From positions 310,001-374,000 of the forward strand of contig CAWGXZ010000006.1 of assembly GCA_963826695.1 (NCBI GenBank): a stretch of 64,000 nt of DNA. Reading direction: 5' to 3'. Shown in pieces: positions 18,287-27,772 of the stretch. A program made the translations under genes and the position numbers. How positions within the stretch are numbered: the stretch's first letter is position 1; the number at the start of each line of letters is the position of its first letter. The notes under the pieces were generated by a model, which was given only the letters and a program-made list of their open reading frames with translations, made no database searches and was not told the origin of the DNA. Origin of the DNA: CAWGXZ01 sp963826695. Lineage in GTDB: Bacteria; Pseudomonadota; Gammaproteobacteria; Burkholderiales; Burkholderiaceae_C.

Positions 18287-21200
18287 TTAAGCCCGTTGGG
18301 GCCACAGGTTCGCGGCCAGCTCGTGCAGCACGTGGTCGAGTTCACCGCCGATCATCTTGTCCAACTGCTTGGCGCCGCCATCCTGTGCGAAGGCCCGGTT
18401 GACGAACGACGGGTCGATGACCACCTCCAGCGCCAGTTGCTTGGCCAGCCGTCGAGCCACTTGCGCTGCACCGGCGTCCATGCCTTCGAGGCGTAGATGC
18501 GCTGCATGGCGTTCGCAACGCGCTGCTCGAAGGGCAGCAGCGGCTCGCCCAAGGCTGCCTGGCGGATGTAGCCCAGGATGCTGGCGGCGATGTCGAGGTT
18601 GTTGCGGTTGCGCCAGGCGGCCTTGAGATTGGCCTCGCTGAAGCCGTTGGCATCCAGCAGCAGCCGCACTTCGCGCAGCTGCTCGCGCGTCAGGTCCCTC
18701 GGCGCGTTCACCACCACGGCGAGTGCGGCCGACTGGTTGATCTGCTCGCGCACGAAGCGACCGAAGCTGTCGAGGTAGTCCTCGGGGCGGGCGTACGTGC
18801 CCCAACTCTGCTCTCGGGCCAGCAGTTCGTCGGCGTGTTGCGACAGGATGGGCATGTAGGCCGTGCCCATCAGCTCCTGCACTTCGGCCAGCTGCACCAG
18901 CAGCCGCGTGCTGTGCTTTCAGGTAATCGGCGGCACCGGCCGGGCCCAGCGCGTGCAGGTGCCGGTGCAGCTGCGCCGGCGGCACGCCCCATTGCTGTTC
19001 CAGCTCGGCCAGCCGGGCCTGCAAGCTTGGGGCGCTTGTCGGCCTGGTGGCCGGCGCGGCGCAGCACGCGCATCAGCTTCTGGTTCAGCTGGTTCAGCAC
19101 GTCGTGGGCGTGGCTGGTGCCGGGCGTGCTGCCGGGCGCGGCCCGGCTGGCCGGGTTGTTCAGCTCGTCGATCAGTTGTTCGAGCGTGACGTTCGGGTCC
19201 TTCACCAGCGGCTGCATCGTGTTCACCGCCTGCAGCGTGGCGTAGATGTCGACCGGGTCGTAGATCTTGAAGACGGTCTTGCCGATCTCGTCGCAGCGGC
19301 GCGTGGCGCGGCCGATCATCTGCTCGTAGAGGATGCGGCTCTTCACCCGGCGCATGAACACCAGGTGGCCGATGGCGGGCACGTCGATGCCGGTGGTCAG
19401 CAGGTCGACCGTGATGGCGATGCTCGGCAGACGCTCGTTCTTGTACCGGCGGATGAGCTGGTCGACCCGGTCCGCAGCGCCGGTGATCTTGCGCACCGCC
19501 GCCTCGTTGTACTGCTCGTCGTACTTGGCCTTGAAGGCGTCGTCGAGCAGGCGCTTGACCATGTCGGCATGCGCGTCGGTGGCGCAGAAGACGAGCGTCT
19601 TCTCCTCGCCGAAAGGGTCCAGCTCCTCGGCGAGCTGCTCGCAGACGACGCGGTTGAAGTCCTCGTTGATGACGCGCTTGTTGAAGCTCTCGACCTGGAA
19701 ATCGAGCTCGTCCTCGAGCTCGGACGTCTCGATCTCGCCGGTGGCCAGGTTCAGCGCGTCGACCTGCTCGCCCTTGGCGAAGTGGATGCCCCTTTCGGCT
19801 GAGCAGCGTCTCGTAGCGGATGGGCGGCTCGTGGTCGATCAGCCAGTCGTCGGCGACCGCCTCGCGGTACGAGTAGGTGAAGACGGGCTTGCCGAAGATC
19901 TCGGTGGTGTGGCGTGCCGGCGTGGCCGTGAGGCCGACGCGCACGGCGTCGAAGTAGTCGAGCACGCGGCGGTAGCTGGAGAGGTACTGGGCATGGTCGC
20001 GCACGGCCAGCTCGCCTTCGGTCATGTCCTGGTCGAGCGCGTAGCCGCGGTGGGCCTCGTCGACGATGATGCAGTCGTAGGCGTCCACCGGCGGCGGCGT
20101 GTCGCTGCCGAACACGCGCTTGAACATGGCCTGCACGGTGGCCACCTGCACGCGGGTCTCGGCCTCGGCGGCCATGTCACCCAGCTCGGCGACGTTGTAG
20201 ATCCTGGAGAGCGGCTGGTTCTGCTCCAGCGGGGCCTCGTTGAAGGCGTCCTGCGCCTGCGTGCCCAGCGCGTTGCGGTCGACCAGGAACAGGATGCGGC
20301 GGAAGCGCTCGGCCTTCAGCAGCCGGTACATCAGGCCGATGACCGTGCGCGTCTTGCCGGTGCCGGTGGCCATCGCCAGCAGGCAGGTGCTGCGGCCCTC
20401 GGCCAAAGCGGCCTCGACGGCGGCGATGGCCTGGTTCTGGTAGTCGCGCAGCCGCAGGTAGGCGATAGCTGTCCTGCTGCAACTTGCCTTCGGCCTCTTG
20501 CCGGCTGCGGGTGAGCAGGTCCAGCAAGCCCTGCGGCGAGTGGAAGCCGGCCAGCGGCCGTGCGGTATGCGACGGCGATCGCAGGTCACGGAACCAGGTC
20601 CCGCTCGCTTCGGCCAGCTGCTTGACGAAGGGGCGGCCGTTGCATGAATAGACGAAGGGCAGCTGGAAGCGGCCGCCCTGGCCGTCTGCCCAAGGCTCCG
20701 GGGTGCCGGTCAGCGTCCATGCCGGGTGCATACCGGTCGGGATGACCAGGCCGCGGGCGTAGCGCTCGGCCTGGCCGATCTTGCCGGGCACGTTGACGTT
20801 CCTGCGCTTGGCTTCGACCGCAGCGATGGGCGTGAGGCCGGCGAACAGCATGTAGTCGGCCGACTGGTGGCCTTGCGTCGGCCACTCGGCAATGGCTTTG
20901 TTCTTGCCGCGCTCGGGGCGGGCGCCGCTGGCGTGGGTGAGGCGCACGGTGTCGGCCTCCCAGCCGGCCTCGGTCAGCTGCAGGTCGATGATCTGGCGGG
21001 TGGCGGCTTCATCGAGCCGCACGGACCGGGCAGCAACGCTCGCGCGCTGGGACCAGTGCAACAGCTGCTCGGTATTGGCCTGCTGGCTGGCGACGGCCAG
21101 CCGCGAGTCGAACTGCGCCTGCAGCGCGGCGGCGCGGGCGCCGGCTTCCTCGGCCAGCTCCTGGTAGACAGCGACCTCTTCCTGCGCCCGGCGCGACAGT

Positions 21201-21757
21201 TCGCACTCCTGCGCGGCGCGTGCTTCCAGCAGGCGGGTCATCTCGACCTGCTGAGCCTGGGCGGTCTGCGCGCTCTGTAGTTGCGCACCCAGTTCGGCAA
21301 TCTGCTGCTGCAGGGCCAGCAGCTTCTGGCTGGGGTCGTCCGGCAGCTGGAACGGGCCGGGCTTGAACTCGGGGTTGCGACCGAAGCTGCGGTGGAACCA
21401 GACCGCAATCTGACGCGCAACCTTCAGCGCCTCGATGCCCTCGCGGTAGCCGATGCCGTGATCCGCCTCGTGGGCAGCCAGATTACCGGTGCGACGCAGC
21501 AGGTGGAACAACTGCCGCACCTGGGCGTCCATGCCCAGCCGCACGTCGACGGCGCGCAGCAGCTCGGCCTGGCTGGGCTGGATCAGCGCGATGCCCAGCC
21601 TGGCCGCGATGTCCTGTGTGATGGCCTCGGCCAGCAGGCGAAGCTTCAGCACGCAACTGGCGGGGTCGAACGGGAACAGACGCTCCGCGGTCGCGCCCAA
21701 ATCAGCGAGCAGTGGTGAATGCTCGGCCAGAAAGCTGAAATTGCCCTGCGAGCTCAT
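18287..21757 (-). CDS. hsdR: Type I restriction endonuclease HsdR with DUF4145-like N-terminus (several frame breaks)
   Basis: ATP-dependent translocase and nuclease subunit. Domain order: a DUF4145-like N-terminus (residues about 1-135), a coiled-coil stretch rich in Ala/Gln/Glu (about 150-235), the PD-(D/E)xK-type nuclease around SADYMLFAGLTPIAAVEAKR, then the SF2 helicase with Walker A MATGTGKTRTV, DEAH (VDEAHRGYA) and motif VI EQMIGRATRRCDEIGK, and a helical C-terminus ending AANLWPQRA. Frames change near 20465, 19797, 19025, 18905 and 18440. Two of these resolve to one-base homopolymer overcalls (GGGG for GGG, TT for T). The 3471 nt span gives about 1156 residues, a normal size. The gene is probably intact in the organism. 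Confidence 0.9.
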
Positions 21758-22018
21758 CCTCTCGGTCGCGTAGCGGTTGGTCTCGATCTGGCAGGTGCGC
21801 TCATCAAAGAGCTTACAGATGGTTTTCGATCAGCCTTGCCGATCGGACGCCGGGAAGGGCTGCACGGCTAGTGTGCCGGTGATCGCGTCAAACTGCTGCC
21901 TGCCTGCCTGCCTGCGCTGACGCTGCCGCTGCCGCGACGAGCCGCCTCAGCCGCGATACTGGCTCGGAGCGACCGCCCAACGGCTGCAGTCCTTGAACAG
22001 TGACGATTTAAGCCCCTC
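21758..22018. promoter_or_regulatory. hsdR upstream region
   Basis: A 261 bp gap between divergent hsdR and a TauE-like permease, presumably holding both promoters. It contains four tandem TGCC units (21897-21912), about 140 bp before the hsdR start. No clear -35/-10 pair was assigned. Confidence 0.4.
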
Positions 22019-22768
22019 ATGCCCCTAGACCCACTCCACCTCGCCATCCTCCTCCTCGCCGCCTTCCTCGGCGGCACGCTCAATGCGGTGGCCGGGGGCG
22101 GCAGCTTCCTGACCTTGCCGGCGCTGGTCTATGCCGGCCTGCCGGCGGTGGCGGCGAATGCGACCGGGACCGTCGCGCTGCTGCCGGGGTATGTGGCGAG
22201 CGCCATCGCCTGCCGGCGCGACATCGCGGCGCCGCCGGGGCTGACGCTGCCGGTGCTGGCACTGGCCTGCCTGGCGGGTGGCGCCTGTGGTGCGGCGTTG
22301 CTGCTGGCGACGGAGGCGAGCACTTTTCGGATGCTCGTGCCCTGGCTGCTGCTGCTGGCCACCGCACTGTTCGCCTTCGCGCCGGCGATCCTGTCGCGGC
22401 TGCGTGGCCGCTCGTTCGGGCCGGTGGTTGCCGGGGCGGGCGTGTTCGTCGTCGGTGTCTACGGCGGCTACTTCAACGGCGGGCTCGGCATCGTGCTGCT
22501 GGCGCTCTTCGTGCTGCTCGGCGTCGCGCCGATGAACGCGGCCAACGGGCTGAAGAACCTGGCCTCGGTGCTGCTCACCGCGATTGCGGTGGCGGTCTAT
22601 GCCTGGGGCGGGCTGGTCGCCTGGCGCGAGGCGCTGCTGATGATGGCCGCTGCCACTGCAGGCGGCTACTTCGGTGCGCGTGTGGCACGGCGGATACCGA
22701 CGCCGTGGTTGCGGGCGGCGATCGTGGCGACCGGGCTGGTCATGAGCGCGCTGTTCTTCGCCCGTTGA
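22019..22768 (+). CDS. TauE/SafE family (DUF81) anion permease
   Basis: A 249-residue membrane protein with about eight hydrophobic segments. The two DUF81 half-repeats show as GGTLNAVAGGGSFLTLPALV near the N-terminus and YGGYFNGGLGIVLLALFVLL (about 155-175), each with the characteristic Gly-rich turn. TauE/SafE proteins are thought to export sulfite or organosulfonates; the substrate here is unknown. It stands alone, convergent with the SDR gene. Confidence 0.88.
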   Translation: MPLDPLHLAILLLAAFLGGTLNAVAGGGSFLTLPALVYAGLPAVAANATGTVALLPGYVASAIACRRDIAAPPGLTLPVLALACLAGGACGAALLLATEASTFRMLVPWLLLLATALFAFAPAILSRLRGRSFGPVVAGAGVFVVGVYGGYFNGGLGIVLLALFVLLGVAPMNAANGLKNLASVLLTAIAVAVYAWGGLVAWREALLMMAAATAGGYFGARVARRIPTPWLRAAIVATGLVMSALFFAR

Positions 22769-22807
22769 TCGCTGCCGTGCAGGTGCGCAACCGCGCCTTC
22801 TGGCGCA

Positions 22808-22829
22808 GCGCCTGCGAAGGCGCAGGCGC
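22808..22829. terminator. Hairpin between convergent genes
   Basis: GCGCCTGCG (22808-22816) and CGCAGGCGC (22821-22829) form a perfect 9 bp stem with an AAGG loop, in the 83 bp between two convergent genes. No T-run follows directly; T5 begins about 16 bases later on the plus strand. Confidence 0.5.
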
Positions 22830-22851
22830 CCGGCGGCTCGCTCGATTTTTC

Positions 22852-23790
22852 TCAGCCGGGCGGGCGGCGGTTGGCGGCCATCGCCGCCTCCGGGTCGGCG
22901 GCGTTGTCGTCGCCGCGGCCGTGGATGCGACCCGATTCGCCGCCGCGGTAGAGCGTGCCTTCGGGGGTGCGCGGCGGCTCGGCGCGCTGCTGGTTGCCCA
23001 TCTGCAGCCGGGCCATCGCCTCGCCGATCGACGGCAGCAGCTTGAACATGGCCGTGTTCAGCACCGACGCCGCCCCGACGTGGACGCTGCGCACCGGCTG
23101 CGTCGCCGCGTCGAGGATCGCCGAGGCCACCCGCTCGGGCTCGATCATCGGCGTCGGCAGCCGCGGCTCCTGCCGCAGGTAGTTGGCGGCGTGCTCGGGG
23201 TAGGGCGTGTCGACGGCGGTCGGCTGGATCAGGGTCACCGACACCGGCGCCTCGTCGGCGGTGAGCTCGATGCGCAGCGAATCGGTGAAGCCCTTCACCG
23301 CATGCTTGCTCGCCGTGTACATGCCCTGCAGCGGCAGCGCGTCCTCGGAGACCTCGCTGCCGACGTTGATCAGCGCCCCGCCACCTTTGCGCAGGTGCGG
23401 CAGCGCCACCAGCGAGCCGTGGACCACGCCCCAGAAGTTGGTCTGGAACAGGCGCTCGCTGTCGCGCAGGTCGACCTCGTCGAGCCGCCCGTAGATCGAC
23501 ACGCCGGCGTCGTTGACCCAGGTGTCGATGCGGCCGAAGTGCGCGACCGCAGCCTCGGCGATGCGCTCGACATCGGCGCGCACGCCGACGTCGGCGGCCA
23601 CGGCGATGGCCTGCCCGCCGGCGTTGACGATCTCCTCGGCGATGCCCTGCAGCGTGCCGCCGCTGCGCGCTGCCAGCACCACGCGCGCGCCCTGGCGAGC
23701 CGCGGCCAATGCGGTGGCCAGGCCGATCCCGCTCGAGGCGCCGGTGATGACGACGACCTGCTGGTCGAGCGGCTTGAGAGAAAACTTCAT
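22852..23790 (-). CDS. Short-chain dehydrogenase/reductase
   Basis: A 312-residue SDR oxidoreductase. It has the NAD(P)-binding TGASSGIG near the N-terminus, the NDAG-type motif (WVNDAGVSIYG), and the catalytic Ser-Tyr-Lys set in NVGSEVSED and MYTASKHAVKGF. The ~50-residue C-terminal extension after the fold is polar and Arg/Gly-rich. The ATG at 23790 has a good ribosome-binding site (AAGGAGC); an upstream in-frame start at 23832 adds residues outside the fold. Substrate unknown. Confidence 0.9.
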   Translation of the reverse strand: MKFSLKPLDQQVVVITGASSGIGLATALAAARQGARVVLAARSGGTLQGIAEEIVNAGGQAIAVAADVGVRADVERIAEAAVAHFGRIDTWVNDAGVSIYGRLDEVDLRDSERLFQTNFWGVVHGSLVALPHLRKGGGALINVGSEVSEDALPLQGMYTASKHAVKGFTDSLRIELTADEAPVSVTLIQPTAVDTPYPEHAANYLRQEPRLPTPMIEPERVASAILDAATQPVRSVHVGAASVLNTAMFKLLPSIGEAMARLQMGNQQRAEPPRTPEGTLYRGGESGRIHGRGDDNAADPEAAMAANRRPPG

Positions 23791-23956
23791 CGATAAGCTC
23801 CTTGCAAATGGGTTGGCATGCAGGGTCGGCATTCGCGCCCGCGGGCAACGGCCGGAGTGGCGGACGAGCGTGGTACGGCGTCAGCGTCGTGCAATGCTTG
23901 TGCCCGAGAATGAGATGTGCCTGGCGCCTTCGCGCCGGCTTCGAACGAGGTCCGCC

Positions 23957-24944
23957 ATGCCTGTGCCCGATCGCCTGAACACCCGTCGTCGCCGCCTGGT
24001 TCTCGCATCCGCGCTGGCGCTGGCGGCGCCGCTCGCGCAGGCCCAGGGCAGCGCGGCGCCGCCGTTGCGGCTGGTGGTGCCGTTCACGCCGGGCACCGGC
24101 ATCGACCTGATCGCGCGCCAGGTCGGCCCGCACCTCGCGCAGCGGCTCGGCCGGCCGGTGGTGGTCGAGAACAAGCCCGGCGCCTCGGGCAACCTGGGCA
24201 CAGCCGAGGTGGCGCGTGCCGCCCCTGACGGCAACACGCTGCTGGTGACGGTGAACACCATCGTCATGAACCGGGCGCTCTATCCGAAGGCCGGCTTCGA
24301 TCCGCTGCGCGACCTCGACCCGGTGACGCTCACCAGCTGGGGCCAGCTGCTGCTGGTGGCCAGCGCCAAGTCGGGCATCGGCAGCGCCAGGGAGCTGGTC
24401 GATCGCGCCAAGGCCCGGCCCGGCGCGCTGAACTACGGCTCGCCCGGTGCCGGCACGCCGCACCACCTGGCGATGGAGCTGGTGAAGAACCAGACCGGCG
24501 CCGAGATCACCCACGTGCCCTACCGCGGCACCGGCCCGGCGCTGACCGACCTGCTCGGCGGCACCATCGAGGCGATGTTCCTGCCGATCCATGTGGCGCT
24601 GCAGCATGTGAAGGCCGGCACGCTGAAGGCGCTGGCGATCAGCTCCGACAAGCCGAGCCCGCTGCTGCCCGGCGTGCCGCCGCTGCGCCAGCTGCAGATG
24701 GGCCAGCTCGACGTCGAGATGTGGTACGGCATCCTGGCGCCGAAGGGCACGCCCAAGCCCTTCATCGACCGGCTGAACACCGAGCTGCAGTCGATCATCG
24801 CGCTTGCCCGAGACGCAGAAGGCCTTCGAGACCCAGGGCATGACGCCGACGCACAGCTCGCCCGAGCAGTTCCGCGCCCTGATGGCCCGCGACGCGGCGC
24901 GCTGGGCCGAGGTGGTCCAGGCGCAGAACATCACCGCCGAGTAG
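23957..24944 (+). CDS. Bug/TctC-family substrate-binding protein (one frameshift)
   Basis: A tripartite tricarboxylate transporter-type periplasmic binding protein. After a twin-Arg-like signal (NTRRRRLVLASALALAAPLA) comes the family pattern: LVVPFTPGTGIDLIARQV, GASGNLGTAEVARAAPDGNT, then LNYGSPGAGTPHHLAMEL and ITHVPYRGTGPALTDLLGG. The frame changes near 24805, where CTTG replaces the expected CTG; the true end then reads PETQKAFETQGMTPTHSSPE to QNITAE. The span is 3n+1. No TctA/TctB membrane genes are nearby, as is usual for the many orphan Bug proteins of Burkholderiales. The FAD monooxygenase starts 23 bp later. Confidence 0.9.
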
Positions 24945-24967
24945 GCGGCCAGCCAGGGAGAGTTCGG

Positions 24968-26144
24968 ATGGACATCATCGTCGTCGGTGCCGGCATCGGC
25001 GGGCTCGCGGTGGCGGCGGCGCTGCTGCAGCGCGGCCACCGGGTGCGCGTCTACGAGCAGGCGGCGCAGCTCGGCGAAGTCGGCGCCGGCATCCAGATGA
25101 GCGCCAATGCGGTCAAGGTGCTCGACCACCTCGGCCTGCGCGCGCGGCTGGAGCCCACCGCGGTGCGGCCGAAGGCGTTCGAGTTCCGCCGCTTCGACAG
25201 CGGCGAGATGCTGCACCGCCTGCCGCTGGGCGACCAGCACGAGGCCCGCCACGGCGCGCCCTATTTCCAGATCCACCGCAGCGACCTGCATGCGGCCTTG
25301 CAGGAGGCGGTGCAGCGGCTCGACCCGGATGCCATCGTGCTCGGTGCCAGGGCGGTGCGCGTCGACGAAGGCGAACGCGGCGCGACCGTCTGGTTCGCCG
25401 ATGCCGGCTCGGCCACCGCCGAGCTGGTGGTCGGCGCCGACGGCATCAAGTCGGTGGTGCGCCACCATGTGATCGGCGCCGACCATCCGGTCTTCACCGG
25501 CCAGGTGGCCTGGCGCTGCACCGTGCCGATCGAACGCATCGCGCCCGAGCTGCGCACCGACCTCGTCTCGACGATCTGGTGCGGCCCGAGGAACCATGCC
25601 GTCACCTACTACCTGCGCGGCGGCGAGCTGCTCAACTTCGTCGGCTGCGTCGAGCGGCCCGACGAGGAGGAGTCGTGGACGCTCAGCCGCCCGTGGGAGG
25701 AGCTCGACGCCGACTACGCCGGCTGGCACCCGATGGTGCGCGCGGTGATCGACAGCGCCGACCGCGACCGCTGCTTCCGCTGGCCGCTGAACAACCGGGT
25801 GCCGAGCCTGCGTCTGGAGCACACCGCGGGTGACGATGCTCGGCGACGCGGTGCATGCCACGCTGCCCTACATGGCGCAGGGCGCGGCGATGGCGATCGA
25901 GGACGCCGCGGTGCTGCCGCGCGCGCTCGAGCTGCCGCTGCCGCTGGCCGAGCAGCTGAAGGCCTACGAGCGGCACCGCGCGCCGCGCACCGCCCGCGTC
26001 GTCGAGGAGTCGACCGAGATGGGCGAGCTCTATCACATCGGCGACGCCGCCGAGATGCGCCAGGCCTTCCTCGACCGCAACATCGCGAAGTCGCGCAACG
26101 AGTGGCTCTACCCGTACGACCCGCTGAGCGCGCCGCTGACCTGA
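24968..26144 (+). CDS. FAD-dependent aromatic monooxygenase, salicylate hydroxylase-like (one frameshift)
   Basis: A PHBH-fold flavoprotein. Residues 1-32 hold the Rossmann FAD motif VVGAGIGGLAVAAALLQRGH, a GAGIQMSANAVKVL segment follows, and the middle has ELVVGADGIKSVVR. After the frame change near 25825, the second FAD motif TMLGDAVHATLPYMAQGAAM is intact in the other frame, ending DPLSAPLT. The span is 3n+1, so one extra base is likely. Corrected length is about 391. Its neighbour upstream is a Bug binding protein, suggesting uptake and hydroxylation of an aromatic acid. The substrate is inferred only loosely. Confidence 0.9.
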
Positions 26145-26164
26145 GCTGCGGCGACGCCGCGGTC

Positions 26165-26827
26165 ATGGCGCCATCAGCCGCTGACTTGCAAGCGACGCTG
26201 CGCGAGCGCCTGAGCCGCTTCGAGGTGCAGGCGCTCGCGCCCCAAGGTCACCGCCATGCGGCGGTGGCCGTGCTGGTGACCGAGGCCGGCCATGGCGCCG
26301 ACGTGCCCGGCCTGCCGAGCCATGCCGACTGGAGCCACGAGCCAGCCCTGCTGGCCACCCGCCGCGCCGCCGGCCTGCGCAGCCATGCCGGCCAGTGGGC
26401 GCTGCCGGGCGGCCGCATCGACGACGGCGAAACGCCCGAGCAGGCGGCGCTGCGCGAGACCGCCGAGGAGGTGGGCCTGGCCCTCGAGCCCTCGGCCATC
26501 CTCGGCCGCCTGGACGACTACGTCACTCGCTCGGGCTACCTGATCACGCCCGTGGTCGTGTGGGCCGGCCGGGCCGAGGGCGTGACTGCCAGCGCCGCCG
26601 AAGTCGCCAGCATCCACCGCCTGCCGACGAGCGAGCTGCTGCGCGCCGACGCCCCGCTGCTGAACCAGGTCCGCGGTGCCGCGCACCCGGTGCTGCGCAT
26701 GCCCATCGGCACCGGCTGGATCGCCGCGCCGACGGCGATCTTCCTGTACCAGTTCCGCGAGGTCTGCCTGCTGGGGCGTGCGACGCGGGCAGCGCACTTC
26801 GATCAGCCGGTGTTCGCGTGGCGGTGA
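26165..26827 (+). CDS. Nudix hydrolase, CoA-pyrophosphatase-like
   Basis: A 220-residue Nudix protein. The Nudix box is clear: GRIDDGETPEQAALRETAEE followed by VGL. The preceding GQWALPGG and the later SGYLITPVVVWAG fit the CoA diphosphatase (NudL/YeaB) group, though the canonical group motif before the box is not exact. It likely hydrolyses CoA or a related nucleotide diphosphate. Start at ATG 26165, 20 bp after the monooxygenase. Confidence 0.85.
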   Translation: MAPSAADLQATLRERLSRFEVQALAPQGHRHAAVAVLVTEAGHGADVPGLPSHADWSHEPALLATRRAAGLRSHAGQWALPGGRIDDGETPEQAALRETAEEVGLALEPSAILGRLDDYVTRSGYLITPVVVWAGRAEGVTASAAEVASIHRLPTSELLRADAPLLNQVRGAAHPVLRMPIGTGWIAAPTAIFLYQFREVCLLGRATRAAHFDQPVFAWR

Positions 26828-26900
26828 GGGCGCGCAGTCCTGGCTGCGGAGCGCCGTGCCTGTGTCTGTCGACGCGGATGTCTGCCAGGACTCGGGCCGC

Positions 26901-27761
26901 TCAGCGAAGGATGAGCACCGGTACCTCGCTGCACCGCAGCAGGCGGGTGGTCGTGCTGCCGACCAGCAGTCGACGCAGTCGGGAATGACCGGAGGCGCCC
27001 ATGACCAGGAGCGCGGGCGCGTGGCGCCTGACGAGTTCGGGCAGCACCTGCCGCGGCTCGCCGACGACCAGTTCGGTTTCTGCAACAGCCCCGGCAGCCT
27101 GCAGCACGGCCTGCGCCTCCTTCAGCTGTTGTTGCCGTGCCGAGCTGGTGTCGGGCGCCACCATGGCCACCCGCATCGGCAGGCCGGCCACCAGCGGGTG
27201 CTGCGCCAGCCGCGCCAGCGCCCTGCGCGCGCCCGGGCTGCCGTCGAAGGCGACGACCACTCGCTGCGGTGCCTCGAACGCTTCGGCCGTGGCCACCAGC
27301 ACCGGCAATGACACACCCCGGATCACGCGCTCCAGATGGTGTTCGGCGCGGACGCGTTCCTGCCCGGCCGCGTGGTGGTGCTCGCCCAGAACGAGCAGGT
27401 CGGCCTCGCCCTGGAGCTCGATGGCCGTGTCGATGAAGTCACCATGTCGCAGCCGCGCATCCAGGTCGCGCACGCCGGCGGCTGCAGCCCGGCTGCGCGC
27501 GTGGCTCAGCAGCTCGCGCCCCGCGCTGCGCATCGCCAGGCTCTGCTGCGCGTCCTTCTCGCTCAGCTCCTTCAGCAGTGACTCCTGGGCATCCACGCCG
27601 ATGGAGCCGCTGAGGTCGGTCACTGCGGCGGTTTCGGGGTGCCGCTCCAGCACATGCAGGAACTCCAGCGCGCAACCCATCCGGACGGCGGCCCAGGCCG
27701 CCCAGTCGATCACGGCATCGGTGTTTCCACGGTTGTCGACGCAGGCAAGGATCTTCTTCAT
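26901..27761 (-). CDS. Tandem universal stress protein
   Basis: A 286-residue protein made of two UspA domains. The first begins MKKILACVDNRGNTDAVIDW; the second starts near residue 155 at RVVVAFDGSPGARRALARLA and ends with the ATP-binding pattern VMGASGHSRLRRLLVGSTTT. The first domain's matching motif is degenerate (LLVLGEHHHAAGQERV), so only the second probably binds ATP. It follows the SulP transporter with an 11 bp gap, suggesting co-transcription; USP-SulP pairs are common. Confidence 0.92.
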   Translation of the reverse strand: MKKILACVDNRGNTDAVIDWAAWAAVRMGCALEFLHVLERHPETAAVTDLSGSIGVDAQESLLKELSEKDAQQSLAMRSAGRELLSHARSRAAAAGVRDLDARLRHGDFIDTAIELQGEADLLVLGEHHHAAGQERVRAEHHLERVIRGVSLPVLVATAEAFEAPQRVVVAFDGSPGARRALARLAQHPLVAGLPMRVAMVAPDTSSARQQQLKEAQAVLQAAGAVAETELVVGEPRQVLPELVRRHAPALLVMGASGHSRLRRLLVGSTTTRLLRCSEVPVLILR

Positions 27762-27772
27762 GTCCCGATCCT

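Noticed and set aside
26836..26892. Inverted 9-mers AGTCCTGGC / GCCAGGACT between the Nudix and stress-protein genes
   Set aside because: A 39-base loop and no T-run make a terminator unlikely; possibly chance.
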